A model generated the notes under the pieces. That model saw nothing but the letters and a program-made list of their open reading frames with translations. It searched no databases and was not told where the DNA came from. Position numbers and translations under genes: made by a program. Shown one piece after another: positions 17,581-26,811 of a stretch of DNA of 64,000 bases (the stretch's first letter is position 1; each line of letters starts with the position of its first letter). Source of the stretch: an uncultured Cryomorphaceae bacterium (lineage in GTDB: Bacteria; Bacteroidota; Bacteroidia; Flavobacteriales; Schleiferiaceae); contig CACMMX010000005.1 of NCBI GenBank assembly GCA_902614915.1, positions 21,724 to 85,723 of the forward strand. Reading direction: 5' to 3'.

Positions 17581-18144
17581 TTACTTTGATCGTTCCTTGT
17601 ATGAACCGTCGGCGGTATTGATTACTATTTCTTCATCCGTTTTTATAAAAAGTGGTACCTGAATTTGCGCACCGCCCTCCACAGTAACCGTCTTCATGGC
17701 ATTTGTTGATGTATTTCCTTTAACTGCTGGTTCTGCGTAGGTCACTTTTAAATTTACTGTGCGCGGTAATTCAACGGCCATTGCTCGGCCCTCCGTTGCA
17801 TGAAACAGAACCAAACACATCATACCGTCTACTAAGAAATCTGGTGCATTGATTAAGTCTTTATCAAAAGTTAACTGCTCGTAATTTTCGGTATTCATGA
17901 AGTGGTATTCGGTGCCATTATTATATAAAAATTGATATTGACGAGTCTCTACGTCAATGGTTTCAATTTTTGAGCCAGCAGGGAAGGTATTATCTAAAAC
18001 ACGACCAGTTTCCAGGTTTTTGATTTTTGTACGCACGAATGCTGCACCTTTTCCTGGTTTTACATGTAAGAATTCAATGATTTGAAACGGATGTCCATTA
18101 AAATTGATACACATTCCGTTTTTAATATCTGAAGTACTTGCCAT
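17581..18144 (-). CDS. efp: Elongation factor P
   Basis: Relieves ribosome stalling at polyproline. The KOW-like N-terminal domain has the modification loop KPGKGAAFVRT, placing the functional Lys at residue 32, followed by two OB-fold domains. At 187 residues it is full length. It is the last gene of the lipid A operon order typical of Bacteroidota. A TATATTTA box at 18164-18171 (minus strand) could give it its own promoter. Confidence 0.97.
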   Translation of the reverse strand: MASTSDIKNGMCINFNGHPFQIIEFLHVKPGKGAAFVRTKIKNLETGRVLDNTFPAGSKIETIDVETRQYQFLYNNGTEYHFMNTENYEQLTFDKDLINAPDFLVDGMMCLVLFHATEGRAMAVELPRTVNLKVTYAEPAVKGNTSTNAMKTVTVEGGAQIQVPLFIKTDEEIVINTADGSYKERSK

Positions 18145-18199
18145 AATGCAATTTTTTAAAGCTTAAATATAATTGAAATCGTCCGCGCTTTTTCTCTTC

Positions 18200-18814
18200 T
18201 TAATAATGCTTATCCAGTATAAGTTTATCGTTGCAGAAGGCATATTCACACTCAATATAATTACTAGCAACAATAACAGTTTTATCTGAAGCCAATTCAT
18301 CAATGAGGTTTTGATAGAATTGAATTCCTTCCTTATCTAGATTACTGGTCGGTTCATCCAAGAGTAATAAAGAACGATTGCTAGCAATAGCTATCAATAG
18401 GCGAACTCGCTGAAGCATTCCCGAGCTGTAGGTTTGAATTCGTTTGCCTTGATGTTTGCTCAGTCCTGCTTTTTCGACCCATTCTGAGATTAAAGTAGTC
18501 TTCACAAACCCACACATCTTTTCGTGGAAACTTAGAGTTTCTGAAAGGGTGAACATTGGATTAAAGGCCATATATGGCGCTGCTATACTACAATATTTTC
18601 CAGCCTCATATGCCGCAAAAGATTTGTTGAAATAGTATTTAGGAGGATTATATGAGGCCTCAATGGCTCCGCTGATAATTTTAATTAAGGTAGATTTTCC
18701 TGAACCATTTGACCCTAATACTACAGTTTTCGAGCCAGTTTCAAAAGTGTGCGTGATATTCCGAAGAATATGTTGATTACCAAATTTTTTCTCAAGTCCG
18801 TTTAAAGTAACCAT
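18200..18814 (-). CDS. ABC transporter ATP-binding protein
   Basis: A 204-residue ABC ATPase with Walker A GSNGSGKST, signature YSSGMLQRV and Walker B LLLLDEPTSNLD. It resembles short CcmA-like subunits. No permease is adjacent, so the transported substrate is unknown. The ATG at 18814 was chosen (MVTLNGLEKKF) over an upstream in-frame ATG at 18853, because the longer form would overlap lpxA by 35 bp and adds residues outside the ABC fold. Confidence 0.9.
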   Translation of the reverse strand: MVTLNGLEKKFGNQHILRNITHTFETGSKTVVLGSNGSGKSTLIKIISGAIEASYNPPKYYFNKSFAAYEAGKYCSIAAPYMAFNPMFTLSETLSFHEKMCGFVKTTLISEWVEKAGLSKHQGKRIQTYSSGMLQRVRLLIAIASNRSLLLLDEPTSNLDKEGIQFYQNLIDELASDKTVIVASNYIECEYAFCNDKLILDKHY

Positions 18815-18818
18815 AGGC

Positions 18819-19589
18819 TTATTTTCTGATAAGACCTCGTTCACTAGATTCAATGAAATGAATTATTTCAGTAGCTAGTTGACTTGAACTAAACTCAACT
18901 TTAATTAAATCAACGGCTTGGCTAGTATTTTTACCACTTTGATAGATGATTCTATATATATCTTGAATTTCCTTAATCTGTTCATTATTGAATTCCCTTC
19001 TACGCAACCCAATGCTATTAACACCTGCATATGATAATGGATCTCCTGCCGCAGTAATATATGGAGGAATATCTTTTCTAACCATTGCACCTCCACCTAC
19101 CATAACGTGTTTTCCAATTTTTACAAATTGATGTACTGCGCTGAGTCCTGATATTATGGACCAGTCCCCAACCTCTACGTGACCCGCGAGGGCAACAGAG
19201 TTTACTAGAATGACTTTATTTCCTATTATACAATCGTGTGCAATGTGTGCATAGGCCATTATGAGGCAGTCTTCACCTATTGTAGTTTTTCCGTATGCAT
19301 TAGTACCTCGGTTGATAGTGGCACATTCGCGAATAGTAGTTCTGTCACCTATTTCAATTGTGGTATGCTCACCGTCAAATTTTAAATCCTGTGGTATAGC
19401 AGAAATTACTGCACCGGGATAGATGCTGCAGTAATTGCCAATCCTCGCGCCATCCATAATAGTAGCATTAGGACCAATGATTGTTCCATCTCCAATTTCT
19501 ACATCTGCCGCTATGGAGGTAAAAGGACCCACCTTGACTTGGTCACCAATCCTTGCGCTTGGATCTACATCAGAGAGACTATGAATCAT
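18819..19589 (-). CDS. lpxA: UDP-N-acetylglucosamine acyltransferase LpxA
   Basis: The first acyltransferase of lipid A synthesis, adding a 3-hydroxyacyl chain from ACP to UDP-GlcNAc. A left-handed beta-helix of hexapeptide repeats (IGDGTIIGPNATI and similar) fills about residues 8-190, with the family motif HIAHDCIIGN containing the catalytic His, and a helical C-terminal domain. The length of 256 is normal. Its start overlaps the lpxC/fabZ stop by one base. Confidence 0.97.
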   Translation of the reverse strand: MIHSLSDVDPSARIGDQVKVGPFTSIAADVEIGDGTIIGPNATIMDGARIGNYCSIYPGAVISAIPQDLKFDGEHTTIEIGDRTTIRECATINRGTNAYGKTTIGEDCLIMAYAHIAHDCIIGNKVILVNSVALAGHVEVGDWSIISGLSAVHQFVKIGKHVMVGGGAMVRKDIPPYITAAGDPLSYAGVNSIGLRRREFNNEQIKEIQDIYRIIYQSGKNTSQAVDLIKVEFSSSQLATEIIHFIESSERGLIRK

Positions 19590-20965
19590 TATTTGGTAAT
19601 CTGGGCCATAAGTTCTGCCTCACTTACCAGCGTATCACCAACAAATGCGCGACCTAGCATATGAACAATACCTCTTCGAATCGGACTTATGAGTTTTAAA
19701 TCAAAAATTAGCATATCTCCCGGAACTACTTTTTGCTTGAATTTCACATTATCAATTTTCATGAAATAGGTGAGGTAGTTTTCCGGGTCGGGAACAGTAC
19801 TCAAGGCAAGAATTCCACCGCATTGTGCCATGGCTTCTACTTGGAGAACTCCAGGCATAACTGGTGCACCGGGGAAATGACCAACGAAAAACGGCTCATT
19901 CATCGTTACGGACTTCACGCCTACAACGTGATCTTCCGTTAATTCCATAATTTTATCTACGAGTAGAAATGGTGAGCGGTGAGGAATTAAAGCCATTATA
20001 TCCTCAACCGTTTTGACGGGAGGAACATTAGGGTCGTATTTAGGTGCACGTGGTTTGCTTTCTTCTTTACGAATCTTTGCTGCTAGCGCTTTTGTGAATT
20101 CTGCATTGACTCCATGCCCTGGTTTCGTTGCAATCAACCTAGCTTTTAAAGGACGACCAAGTAGAGCTATATCCCCTATAACATCCAAAAGTTTGTGTCG
20201 TGCAGCCTCGTTTGAGAAGCGCAGTTCAATATTGTTCAGCGTACCTTTGTTGGTAACCTCAACGTCTTCTTTGCCAAATGCGGCCTTAAGTTTTTCTAGA
20301 GTTACCGGAGCAATATCGTCATCCACGTATACGATAGCATTATTCAAATCTCCACCTTGAATAAGACCTTCATCTAATAATGGTAACAATTCATGCAGAA
20401 AACTAAAGGTTCGAGCACTCGCAATTTCCTCTCGGAAATTGGTCATACGGTCTAGATGGGCATGTTGTGGACCGAGAACAGAAGTACCGTAATCTATTAG
20501 TGCACTTACCTCAAAGTCGTTACTCGGAAGTGCCATAATTTCGCAACCGTCCTCATCTTTATATGTAAACGGCTCTTCAAGGATATAGTAGTTTTTCTCT
20601 TTATCTTGATCGCAGAGTCCTGTTTGCTCAATTAAATCGACTATGGGCGCCGCAGAGCCATCTAGAATGGGCACTTCACCTCCGTTAAGCTCTATGCGAA
20701 GATTATCTATTCCAAGAGCATAAATACAAGCCATTAAATGTTCAACGGTACCTACTGAAGCATTCCCTTTTTGAAGGATTGTTTGACGATTTGTACGATT
20801 GATGTGTTTTGCTAAGGCTGGGATTTCAGAATTTTCTAAATCCGTTCTTACAAATACAATTCCGGTATTTACCTCACTGGGTATTAGGCTTACTTTAACG
20901 GATTCTCCTGTATGAAGGGCATTGCCTTCGAATGAAACAGTGTTTTTGAGTGTTTGTTGCAACAT
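19589..20965 (-). CDS. lpxC/fabZ: Bifunctional LpxC deacetylase / FabZ dehydratase
   Basis: A fusion typical of Bacteroidota. Residues 1-300 are the zinc-dependent UDP-3-O-acyl-GlcNAc deacetylase LpxC: the VEHLMA zinc motif near residue 79 and the later KLLDVIGDIALLG segment with its zinc-binding Asp. Residues 320-458 are the hot-dog (3R)-hydroxyacyl-ACP dehydratase FabZ: LIPHRSPFLLVD with catalytic His, and HFPGAPVMPGVLQVEAMAQ with catalytic Glu. It couples the committed lipid A step and fatty acid elongation in one polypeptide, within the lpxD-lpxC/fabZ-lpxA operon. Confidence 0.97.
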   Translation of the reverse strand: MLQQTLKNTVSFEGNALHTGESVKVSLIPSEVNTGIVFVRTDLENSEIPALAKHINRTNRQTILQKGNASVGTVEHLMACIYALGIDNLRIELNGGEVPILDGSAAPIVDLIEQTGLCDQDKEKNYYILEEPFTYKDEDGCEIMALPSNDFEVSALIDYGTSVLGPQHAHLDRMTNFREEIASARTFSFLHELLPLLDEGLIQGGDLNNAIVYVDDDIAPVTLEKLKAAFGKEDVEVTNKGTLNNIELRFSNEAARHKLLDVIGDIALLGRPLKARLIATKPGHGVNAEFTKALAAKIRKEESKPRAPKYDPNVPPVKTVEDIMALIPHRSPFLLVDKIMELTEDHVVGVKSVTMNEPFFVGHFPGAPVMPGVLQVEAMAQCGGILALSTVPDPENYLTYFMKIDNVKFKQKVVPGDMLIFDLKLISPIRRGIVHMLGRAFVGDTLVSEAELMAQITK

Positions 20966-20967
20966 AT

Positions 20968-21903
20968 CTATTGGCCTTGTTTTTTAAAGGCCGCAAATGA
21001 TTTCAAAAAATGTCTGCGGTCTAACGCCGGCGAACCAAAGATAACCTTATTGTCCGGAACATCATTCATTACACCACTTTGGGCATAAATGGTCACATTA
21101 TTGCCGATTCTTAAGTGTCCAATGATACCTACTTGTCCTCCGAATTTGCAATTATCACCTACTCTTGTTGAGCCTGCAATCCCAGACTGTGCTGCCATTA
21201 CACAGTTTTTCCCTATAGTTACGCCGTGGGCAATCATACATTGATTATCAATCTTGGTTCCTTCGCCTATTTGTGTATCTGTAATCGCTCCTCGATCTAC
21301 TGTTGAATTTGCTCCAATAAAAACATCGTCACATAAAATAGCTTTTCCAAGCTGCGGAATCGTATGATAGGATCCGTTTTTATCAGGGGCGAAACCAAAT
21401 CCTTGGGAACCAATCACACATCCTGCTTCAACAATAACTCGATTTCCAAGACGCGCCGCAGCGAGAATTTTGGTACCAGCTCCAATTCTACAATGATTAC
21501 CTAGCACTGCTCCTGCCGCTATGATTGCTCCTGTCTCAATTATGCAATCCGCTCCAATTATAGCTTTTGAGGAGATGTGTGCATTATTCCTATCATCTAG
21601 TGAGGTGCCACCAATTTCTTTTTCAAGGTGTACCAGGTGCATCATAAAAGTTATATACGGATCATCACATTGGATGAGCGCCGCGTTCGTTTCTATAGCC
21701 ATATCCTTTTTAATGAATATGGCGGAAGCCTTAGAGGCGGCTGCTTCGGCGGCGTATTTTGGATTTGATAAGAAGCTCAAGAAACCTGTTTGTGCGTCCT
21801 CAAGTGCTGAAGTACCGATGATTTTGATGTTTTCTTGACCGGCAGGACATTTTACACCAAGTGAATCGCAAATAGATTTTAAAGTTCTTTGGTTGTGTCT
21901 CAT
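20968..21903 (-). CDS. lpxD: UDP-3-O-acylglucosamine N-acyltransferase LpxD
   Basis: Catalyses the third lipid A step, N-acylation of the deacetylated sugar. It has an N-terminal uridine-binding domain (to about residue 100), a hexapeptide-repeat beta-helix (about 105-285) with the catalytic-His motif NQCMIAHGVTIG, and the FGFAPDKNGSYHTIPQLG loop typical of LpxD. The length of 311 is slightly short of the usual 340. It overlaps the upstream HD gene by 4 bp. Confidence 0.96.
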   Translation of the reverse strand: MRHNQRTLKSICDSLGVKCPAGQENIKIIGTSALEDAQTGFLSFLSNPKYAAEAAASKASAIFIKKDMAIETNAALIQCDDPYITFMMHLVHLEKEIGGTSLDDRNNAHISSKAIIGADCIIETGAIIAAGAVLGNHCRIGAGTKILAAARLGNRVIVEAGCVIGSQGFGFAPDKNGSYHTIPQLGKAILCDDVFIGANSTVDRGAITDTQIGEGTKIDNQCMIAHGVTIGKNCVMAAQSGIAGSTRVGDNCKFGGQVGIIGHLRIGNNVTIYAQSGVMNDVPDNKVIFGSPALDRRHFLKSFAAFKKQGQ

Positions 21904-23201
21904 AGTAAATGTCTTAATTCTCTTGGGAAACAGATGAAATGACGTTCAACGGGTTCGCTTAGTGCATTGATCGTCATTTGATCTGCAGCGGTACTGATAT
22001 CACTGATTCGTCCGTCCTTATACAATAATTTGATGTGTCCCTTCTCCTTGTTGTAAGCGTGATTCAAGACTTTATCAATGATTAACATGTAATGCTCTTC
22101 TCCCTGTTCAAAACCGTATTGGTTTCTGATTCCTTCTGCCATTTTATGGGATAACTCTTTATCAAAGGGTTTTTCCTGCAAACGTATTTTCAGTAAGTCT
22201 CTATTGATAATTCTTGAGCTTAAATCACTCAATAAAACATCTTTATTGTGAATCCATTCTTTGATACCGATCATAATGTCAAAGTCATCAAGGCTCAAGA
22301 ACTTTTTGAGAAACTCAGGATTTTTCTCAAAGTCATTCCACGTGTATTCAGCTTTTAAAAAGTGCTTAAGTGTTCCGGGCCCATCCATTGTAATGCCTTG
22401 AGTTGTCAAATGCTTGGCACGCTTAAGAATATTGACCAACATAAACTCTGCGCTTATCACGGTCTTGTGCATGTAGACTTGCCAGTACATAAGCCTTCGT
22501 GCTACTAAGAACTTTTCTACGCTATAAATCCCTTTAGAATCAACAACAAGTTCGTCGTCTTTGACATTCAGCATGGTAAGCAAACGCTCAGAATTAACAC
22601 TACCTTCTGTCACCCCGGAGTAAAAAGAGTCTCTGCGTAAATAATCGAGACGATCTACATCTAACTGCGAGGAGATAAGTTGATGCAGATAGGACTTCGA
22701 ATAATTATTGGTAAAAATATCTATGGCTAAATCAAGAGAACCGTTATATTCCATATTGAGTTCTTCCATGATTTTTAAGCTTAATGCTTCATGGCTGACC
22801 CCAGGAATTAGAGTATGTTCTAAGGCATGTGAGAAGGGACCATGGCCAATATCGTGAAGTAGTATTGCGATTAAAACACCGCGTTCTTCTTCATTACTTA
22901 TCTCCTTTCCCTTTTGTCGTAATGTGTAAATAGCACGGCCCATCAAATGCATGGCGCCAATAGCGTGATGAAACCTAGTATGGTAAGCCCCAGGATATAC
23001 TAAATAAGTAAGGCCTAATTGGGAAATTCGACGCAAGCGCTGAAAATAGGGGTGGTTAATCAACTCGTAAATTAGAGGATCTTTAATTGTAATAAATCCA
23101 TATATAGGATCGTTAATGATTTTGTTCTTTGTGCTCAAACTCAATAGTTTTACCTGTACCGTAAAAATACTACAGGTCTTAAGGCGAGCAGGGGTTCTCA
23201 C
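21900..23201 (-). CDS. HD-domain phosphohydrolase (dGTPase-like)
   Basis: A metal-dependent HD protein with His/Asp ligands in FHHAIGAMHLM and LLHDIGHGPFSHALEH. It belongs to the dNTPase/SAMHD1-like group regularly found upstream of lpxD in Bacteroidota. The substrate is uncertain. The listed start is a GTG at 23201; conserved sequence begins only at about residue 24 (KIINDPIYGF), and TTG codons at 23144 or 23138 are possible true starts. Confidence 0.85.
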   Translation of the reverse strand: MRTPARLKTCSIFTVQVKLLSLSTKNKIINDPIYGFITIKDPLIYELINHPYFQRLRRISQLGLTYLVYPGAYHTRFHHAIGAMHLMGRAIYTLRQKGKEISNEEERGVLIAILLHDIGHGPFSHALEHTLIPGVSHEALSLKIMEELNMEYNGSLDLAIDIFTNNYSKSYLHQLISSQLDVDRLDYLRRDSFYSGVTEGSVNSERLLTMLNVKDDELVVDSKGIYSVEKFLVARRLMYWQVYMHKTVISAEFMLVNILKRAKHLTTQGITMDGPGTLKHFLKAEYTWNDFEKNPEFLKKFLSLDDFDIMIGIKEWIHNKDVLLSDLSSRIINRDLLKIRLQEKPFDKELSHKMAEGIRNQYGFEQGEEHYMLIIDKVLNHAYNKEKGHIKLLYKDGRISDISTAADQMTINALSEPVERHFICFPRELRHLL

Positions 23202-23205
23202 GCAT

Positions 23206-23213
23206 TACTTTTA
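23206..23213 (+). promoter_or_regulatory. Candidate -7 box (TACTTTTA) for porX
   Basis: A 7/8 match to TAnnTTTG lies 21 nt upstream of the porX ATG, within the short divergent region. No strong -33 element is visible. Confidence 0.3.
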
Positions 23214-23234
23214 ACAAGAATTAAACGATTAATT

Positions 23235-24779
23235 ATGCCGGATATTTTATGGGTTGATGATGAAATTCATATGCTCAAAGGCCATTTGCTTTTTTTGGAG
23301 GGCAAGGGCTATACATTTCAAACTTGTAATAACGGTGGTGATGCCATTGAACTTTTTGATAATAAAGCTTTTGATGCGGTCTTTTTAGATGAAAATATGC
23401 CTGGATTGTCTGGCTTAGAAGTACTGGAGCAAATGAAGTTGAAACGCCCTGAAACCCCTATCGTGATGATTACCAAAAGCGAAGAGGAGCAAATTATGGA
23501 AATGGCGATTGGTTCAAAAATCGCCGATTACCTCATAAAACCTGTGAATCCGAACCAAGTTTTATTGTGTTTGAAGAAACTTCTCAAGGGAAAAGAACTT
23601 GTTTCCAAAAAAACTACTAGAGGCTATCAGCAAGTATTCGGAAAATTGACCATGGAAATGCAACAATTAGAAACATGGCAAGAATGGTCGGATTTCTATC
23701 GTGAATTATTGAAGTGGGAATTGGAACTTGAGAAAAGCGCAGAGGAAGGACTGAAAAGCGTCTTATCAACTCAAAAAAGCGAAGCCAACGAGTTGTTTTC
23801 TCGTTTTATTTCAAATAATTACGAGCGTTGGTTTGAATCTAAGGAGCGTCCTATGCTTTCTCATGAGGTTGTAAGCAAGATTGTTGGTCCAAAGATTAAA
23901 GCTGGTGAAAAAGTGTTTTTTGTTGTGGTGGATAACCTTCGATTAGATCAATGGATGGTTATTAAACCAATGATTTTAGAAGATTTTACCATAAAGTCAG
24001 AAGGTATCTACAGTAGTATTTTACCTAGTGCTACACAATATGCTAGAAATGCACTTTTTGCAGGAATGCTTCCTTTAGACATTAAGAACAAATTTCCAAA
24101 ATATTGGAAAGAAGAGAATGAAGACGGTAGTTTGAATGAATTTGAAGGAGAACTCTTTAAAGAAAAGTTGAAAAGCTTGGGACTTGAATCAAAGAATGTC
24201 AAGTATACTAAGGTGACAAATATTCGTTGGGCTAATAAGTTTATTGCAAATATTCATCAAAATAAGGAGACGGATGTAGCAGTATTGGTTTACAATTTTG
24301 TTGATACACTTTCACACGCTAGAACAGATGTTGAGGTTATTAAAGAATTGGCTTCAGATGACAATGCCTACCGCAGAGTTACTGCAACCTGGTTTGAAGG
24401 CTCTCCATTGCGTAAGGCATTGAAATGGGCAGCGGAAAATGGTTTTAAAGTATTACTTACCACAGATCACGGAACGGTTAATGTCAATAAGGCATCAAGG
24501 TTGGTAGGAACACGCGACTTGACTACGAATCTGCGTTTTAAGAATGGCAATGGAATAAGCTATCAGGAAAAACACAGTTTTGTAATTAAGAAACCAGAAA
24601 AAATAGGATTGCCCAAAAACCACATTGCAGATGAATATATTTTCGCGTTGAGTGATTATTTCTATGCCTATCCCAATAACTTTAATCATTACGTAAATTA
24701 TTATCGCAATACATATCAGCACGGTGGGGTATCTTTGGAGGAATTAATTATTCCTTATGTTATCCTCGAAGGAAAATGA
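23235..24779 (+). CDS. porX: PorX-type T9SS response regulator with PglZ domain
   Basis: A 514-residue protein with an N-terminal receiver domain (phospho-acceptor Asp at residue 52 in FLDENMPG, Lys in VMITKS) and a long PglZ/alkaline-phosphatase-like C-terminal domain (FFVVVDNLRLDQW, LLTTDHGTVNV). PorX, with sigma factor and histidine kinase PorY, controls the type IX secretion system of gliding Bacteroidota. PorX-family PglZ domains have been reported to have phosphodiesterase activity. It overlaps tsaE by 23 bp. Confidence 0.93.
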   Translation: MPDILWVDDEIHMLKGHLLFLEGKGYTFQTCNNGGDAIELFDNKAFDAVFLDENMPGLSGLEVLEQMKLKRPETPIVMITKSEEEQIMEMAIGSKIADYLIKPVNPNQVLLCLKKLLKGKELVSKKTTRGYQQVFGKLTMEMQQLETWQEWSDFYRELLKWELELEKSAEEGLKSVLSTQKSEANELFSRFISNNYERWFESKERPMLSHEVVSKIVGPKIKAGEKVFFVVVDNLRLDQWMVIKPMILEDFTIKSEGIYSSILPSATQYARNALFAGMLPLDIKNKFPKYWKEENEDGSLNEFEGELFKEKLKSLGLESKNVKYTKVTNIRWANKFIANIHQNKETDVAVLVYNFVDTLSHARTDVEVIKELASDDNAYRRVTATWFEGSPLRKALKWAAENGFKVLLTTDHGTVNVNKASRLVGTRDLTTNLRFKNGNGISYQEKHSFVIKKPEKIGLPKNHIADEYIFALSDYFYAYPNNFNHYVNYYRNTYQHGGVSLEELIIPYVILEGK

Positions 24780-25230
24780 CGTTCTTAGATTCCAACAGGT
24801 CCAATTAGACGATTTGCCTATAGTGGCTATGGAAATACTTCAATTTGCAAGGTGTAGTGTTAATTTACTTCAAGCTCCAATGGGTTTTGGTAAAACAACC
24901 TTGTGTAATCAGATTATCAAGCAATGGGGCAGCAAAACTGAAGGGTCTTCTCCAACCTTTTCTTTAGTGGAAGAACACCAAGGTCCGAATGGAATACTCT
25001 ATCATGCAGATGCATATCGTATTGAAGAGGAAGAGGAGGCCTTTGATATTGGTTTTGAGGAATACATTGAATCTTGCAACCCTTTGTGGATTGAATGGCC
25101 GGAAAAAGTGGTATCTTTCTTACCTTTCAAGGTAGGAGTCGTGTACATTAAAATTGAGAGCACTCATACTCGCACGATAGAATTTTACCCAGAATTGTAT
25201 ACGGCTCAAATACAATGGAAATATGAGTGA
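24757..25230 (+). CDS. tsaE: tRNA threonylcarbamoyladenosine ATPase TsaE
   Basis: The P-loop ATPase partner of TsaB/TsaD in t6A37 tRNA modification. Walker A is APMGFGKTTL (about residue 41), followed by TxF-type GSSPTFSLVEEH, the HADAYRIEEEEEAFDIGFEEY segment and the LWIEWPEKV motif. At 157 residues it fits the family. Its start lies inside porX and its end overlaps ald by 8 bp, so the three genes are tightly coupled. Confidence 0.92.
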   Translation: MLSSKENDVLRFQQVQLDDLPIVAMEILQFARCSVNLLQAPMGFGKTTLCNQIIKQWGSKTEGSSPTFSLVEEHQGPNGILYHADAYRIEEEEEAFDIGFEEYIESCNPLWIEWPEKVVSFLPFKVGVVYIKIESTHTRTIEFYPELYTAQIQWKYE

Positions 25231-26434
25231 TTATTTAAGTTGGTCAGAGACTGCTTTGGCAACCCAGGAGGAGCGATTGGCTGTAGATACTAAAAATGCT
25301 AAGTTGTTTATTGGTGTTCCCCGTGAGCGCGATATGGATGAACATCGCATTCTTTTAAATCCTGCAGCAGTTGAGGTATTGGTTCAAAATGGAAATAAAA
25401 TCCTTTTTGAAAGCGGAGCAGGGTTACTTGCTGGATGGGAAGACAAAGAATTCGCAGCAGCTGGTGCAAATATATCTTCAGATGCCAATAGCATTTTTCA
25501 ATGTGATATAATTGCAAAAGTTGCCCCTCCTAATGAAAAAGAGATTGCCATGATGAAAGGCAATCAAACACTGATTAGTGCACTACAGTTGCGTACAAGA
25601 GATAGGGACTTTTTTAAAGCTTTAGCAGATAAGAAAATTACAGGTATTGCTCTTGAAGAAGTTCGTGATGCAGGTGATCAAAGTGCTCTTCGTATTGCAA
25701 TGAGTGAAATAGCAGGACAGCAGGCAGCTCGATTAGCTGCTAGTTTACTGGCTGAAGGATTAAGCGGTAAAAGAAAGGGTAAATTAATGGGAGGTGTTCC
25801 CGGTGTTGCTCCGGCGACAGTATTAGTCATTGGCGCGGGCGTTGCAGGAATGGCTGCTGTCCGACTTTCGCGCGGTATGGGTGCTGAGGTTGTCGTATTA
25901 GATTATAGTATAAGTAAACTTCGATATGCTTCAGAGCAAATGGGCGGCGAATTAGTCACAGAATTAATTCAGGAATCTTTGCTTAAAAGTAGACTTCAAC
26001 GAGTAGATGTGGTCATAGGCGCACTTTCACCTGTAGATGGAAGAACACCCACGGTAGTTACGGAAGAGATGGTAAAGTTAATGCCTGAAGGTAGTGTGAT
26101 AATTGACATTAGCATTGATAGTGGTGGTTGTTTTGAAACTTCTGAAATCACTTCTCACGCTGAACCAACGTTTGTAGTTCATGATGTATTGCATTATTGC
26201 GTTCCAAACATGAATAGTGCTGTAGGAAATACATCCAGCATTGCTATGAGCAATATTGTGGGCCCCATGCTGATGCAATTATCGGAAAATGGTGGGGTTA
26301 AAGAAAGTCTTTATTTCGACTTAAATATTCGGGCGGGTCTTTACCTGTACGGGGGGTTACTTACTAAACGTCATTTGGGTGAGTATTTTGATTTGCCTTA
26401 TTCTAGTGATGATCTTCTTTTTGGAAATTTATAA
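25223..26434 (+). CDS. ald: Alanine dehydrogenase
   Basis: NAD-dependent oxidative deamination of L-alanine to pyruvate. The N-terminal AlaDH/PNT domain includes IGVPRERDMDEHRILLNPAAV with the substrate-binding Arg and Lys area. The Rossmann domain has VIGAGVAGMAAVRLSRGMGAE (about residues 204-224), and DVLHYCVPNMNSAVGNTSS lies near the C-terminus. The length of 403 carries an extra N-terminal stretch of about 28 residues compared with classical Ald, as in many Flavobacteriia. It overlaps tsaE. Confidence 0.92.
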   Translation: MSDYLSWSETALATQEERLAVDTKNAKLFIGVPRERDMDEHRILLNPAAVEVLVQNGNKILFESGAGLLAGWEDKEFAAAGANISSDANSIFQCDIIAKVAPPNEKEIAMMKGNQTLISALQLRTRDRDFFKALADKKITGIALEEVRDAGDQSALRIAMSEIAGQQAARLAASLLAEGLSGKRKGKLMGGVPGVAPATVLVIGAGVAGMAAVRLSRGMGAEVVVLDYSISKLRYASEQMGGELVTELIQESLLKSRLQRVDVVIGALSPVDGRTPTVVTEEMVKLMPEGSVIIDISIDSGGCFETSEITSHAEPTFVVHDVLHYCVPNMNSAVGNTSSIAMSNIVGPMLMQLSENGGVKESLYFDLNIRAGLYLYGGLLTKRHLGEYFDLPYSSDDLLFGNL

Positions 26435-26446
26435 CATTTGTTACCA

Positions 26447-26809
26447 ATGCATTTTTTGCGTCGATTCTTATTCTACATCATTGGTATTGGACTTGGGGTC
26501 TCGTTGGTCTTTGCATTTTTTGGCGATAGGAATTTTGACTATGCCTATGGACCTAAAGCTCGAGTAAAAAAGAATTTTCGAACCAAGTTTATTGATTCTA
26601 CTACCCTAATGCATGCACTGTTGGATATGCGCTCAGATAGTATCTACTATCACGCAGTAGCTAATGGTGAAATTCACTTAGGTGCTAGCGCCCCTAGAAA
26701 AGAACCTTGTGGTGAATATCTGTACACCTTTTTGCACAAGGGTTATACCTATAAAATGATATTAGAAAATTGTGATACCGTGAGAGTATTAAGCCTAGAG
26801 TTGGACTGA
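26447..26809 (+). CDS. Small membrane-anchored protein, DUF4258-like
   Basis: 120 residues: one N-terminal transmembrane helix (about 5-25), then a soluble part with DYAYGPKARVKKNFRTK and conserved-looking Cys residues at PCGEY and ENCD. This resembles DUF4258-type proteins that sit next to ald in Flavobacteriia. The function is unknown. The ATG at 26447 (MHFLRRFLF) was preferred to a TTG at 26438. It is convergent with the proline dehydrogenase gene, 2 bp away. Confidence 0.55.
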   Translation: MHFLRRFLFYIIGIGLGVSLVFAFFGDRNFDYAYGPKARVKKNFRTKFIDSTTLMHALLDMRSDSIYYHAVANGEIHLGASAPRKEPCGEYLYTFLHKGYTYKMILENCDTVRVLSLELD

Positions 26810-26811
26810 GA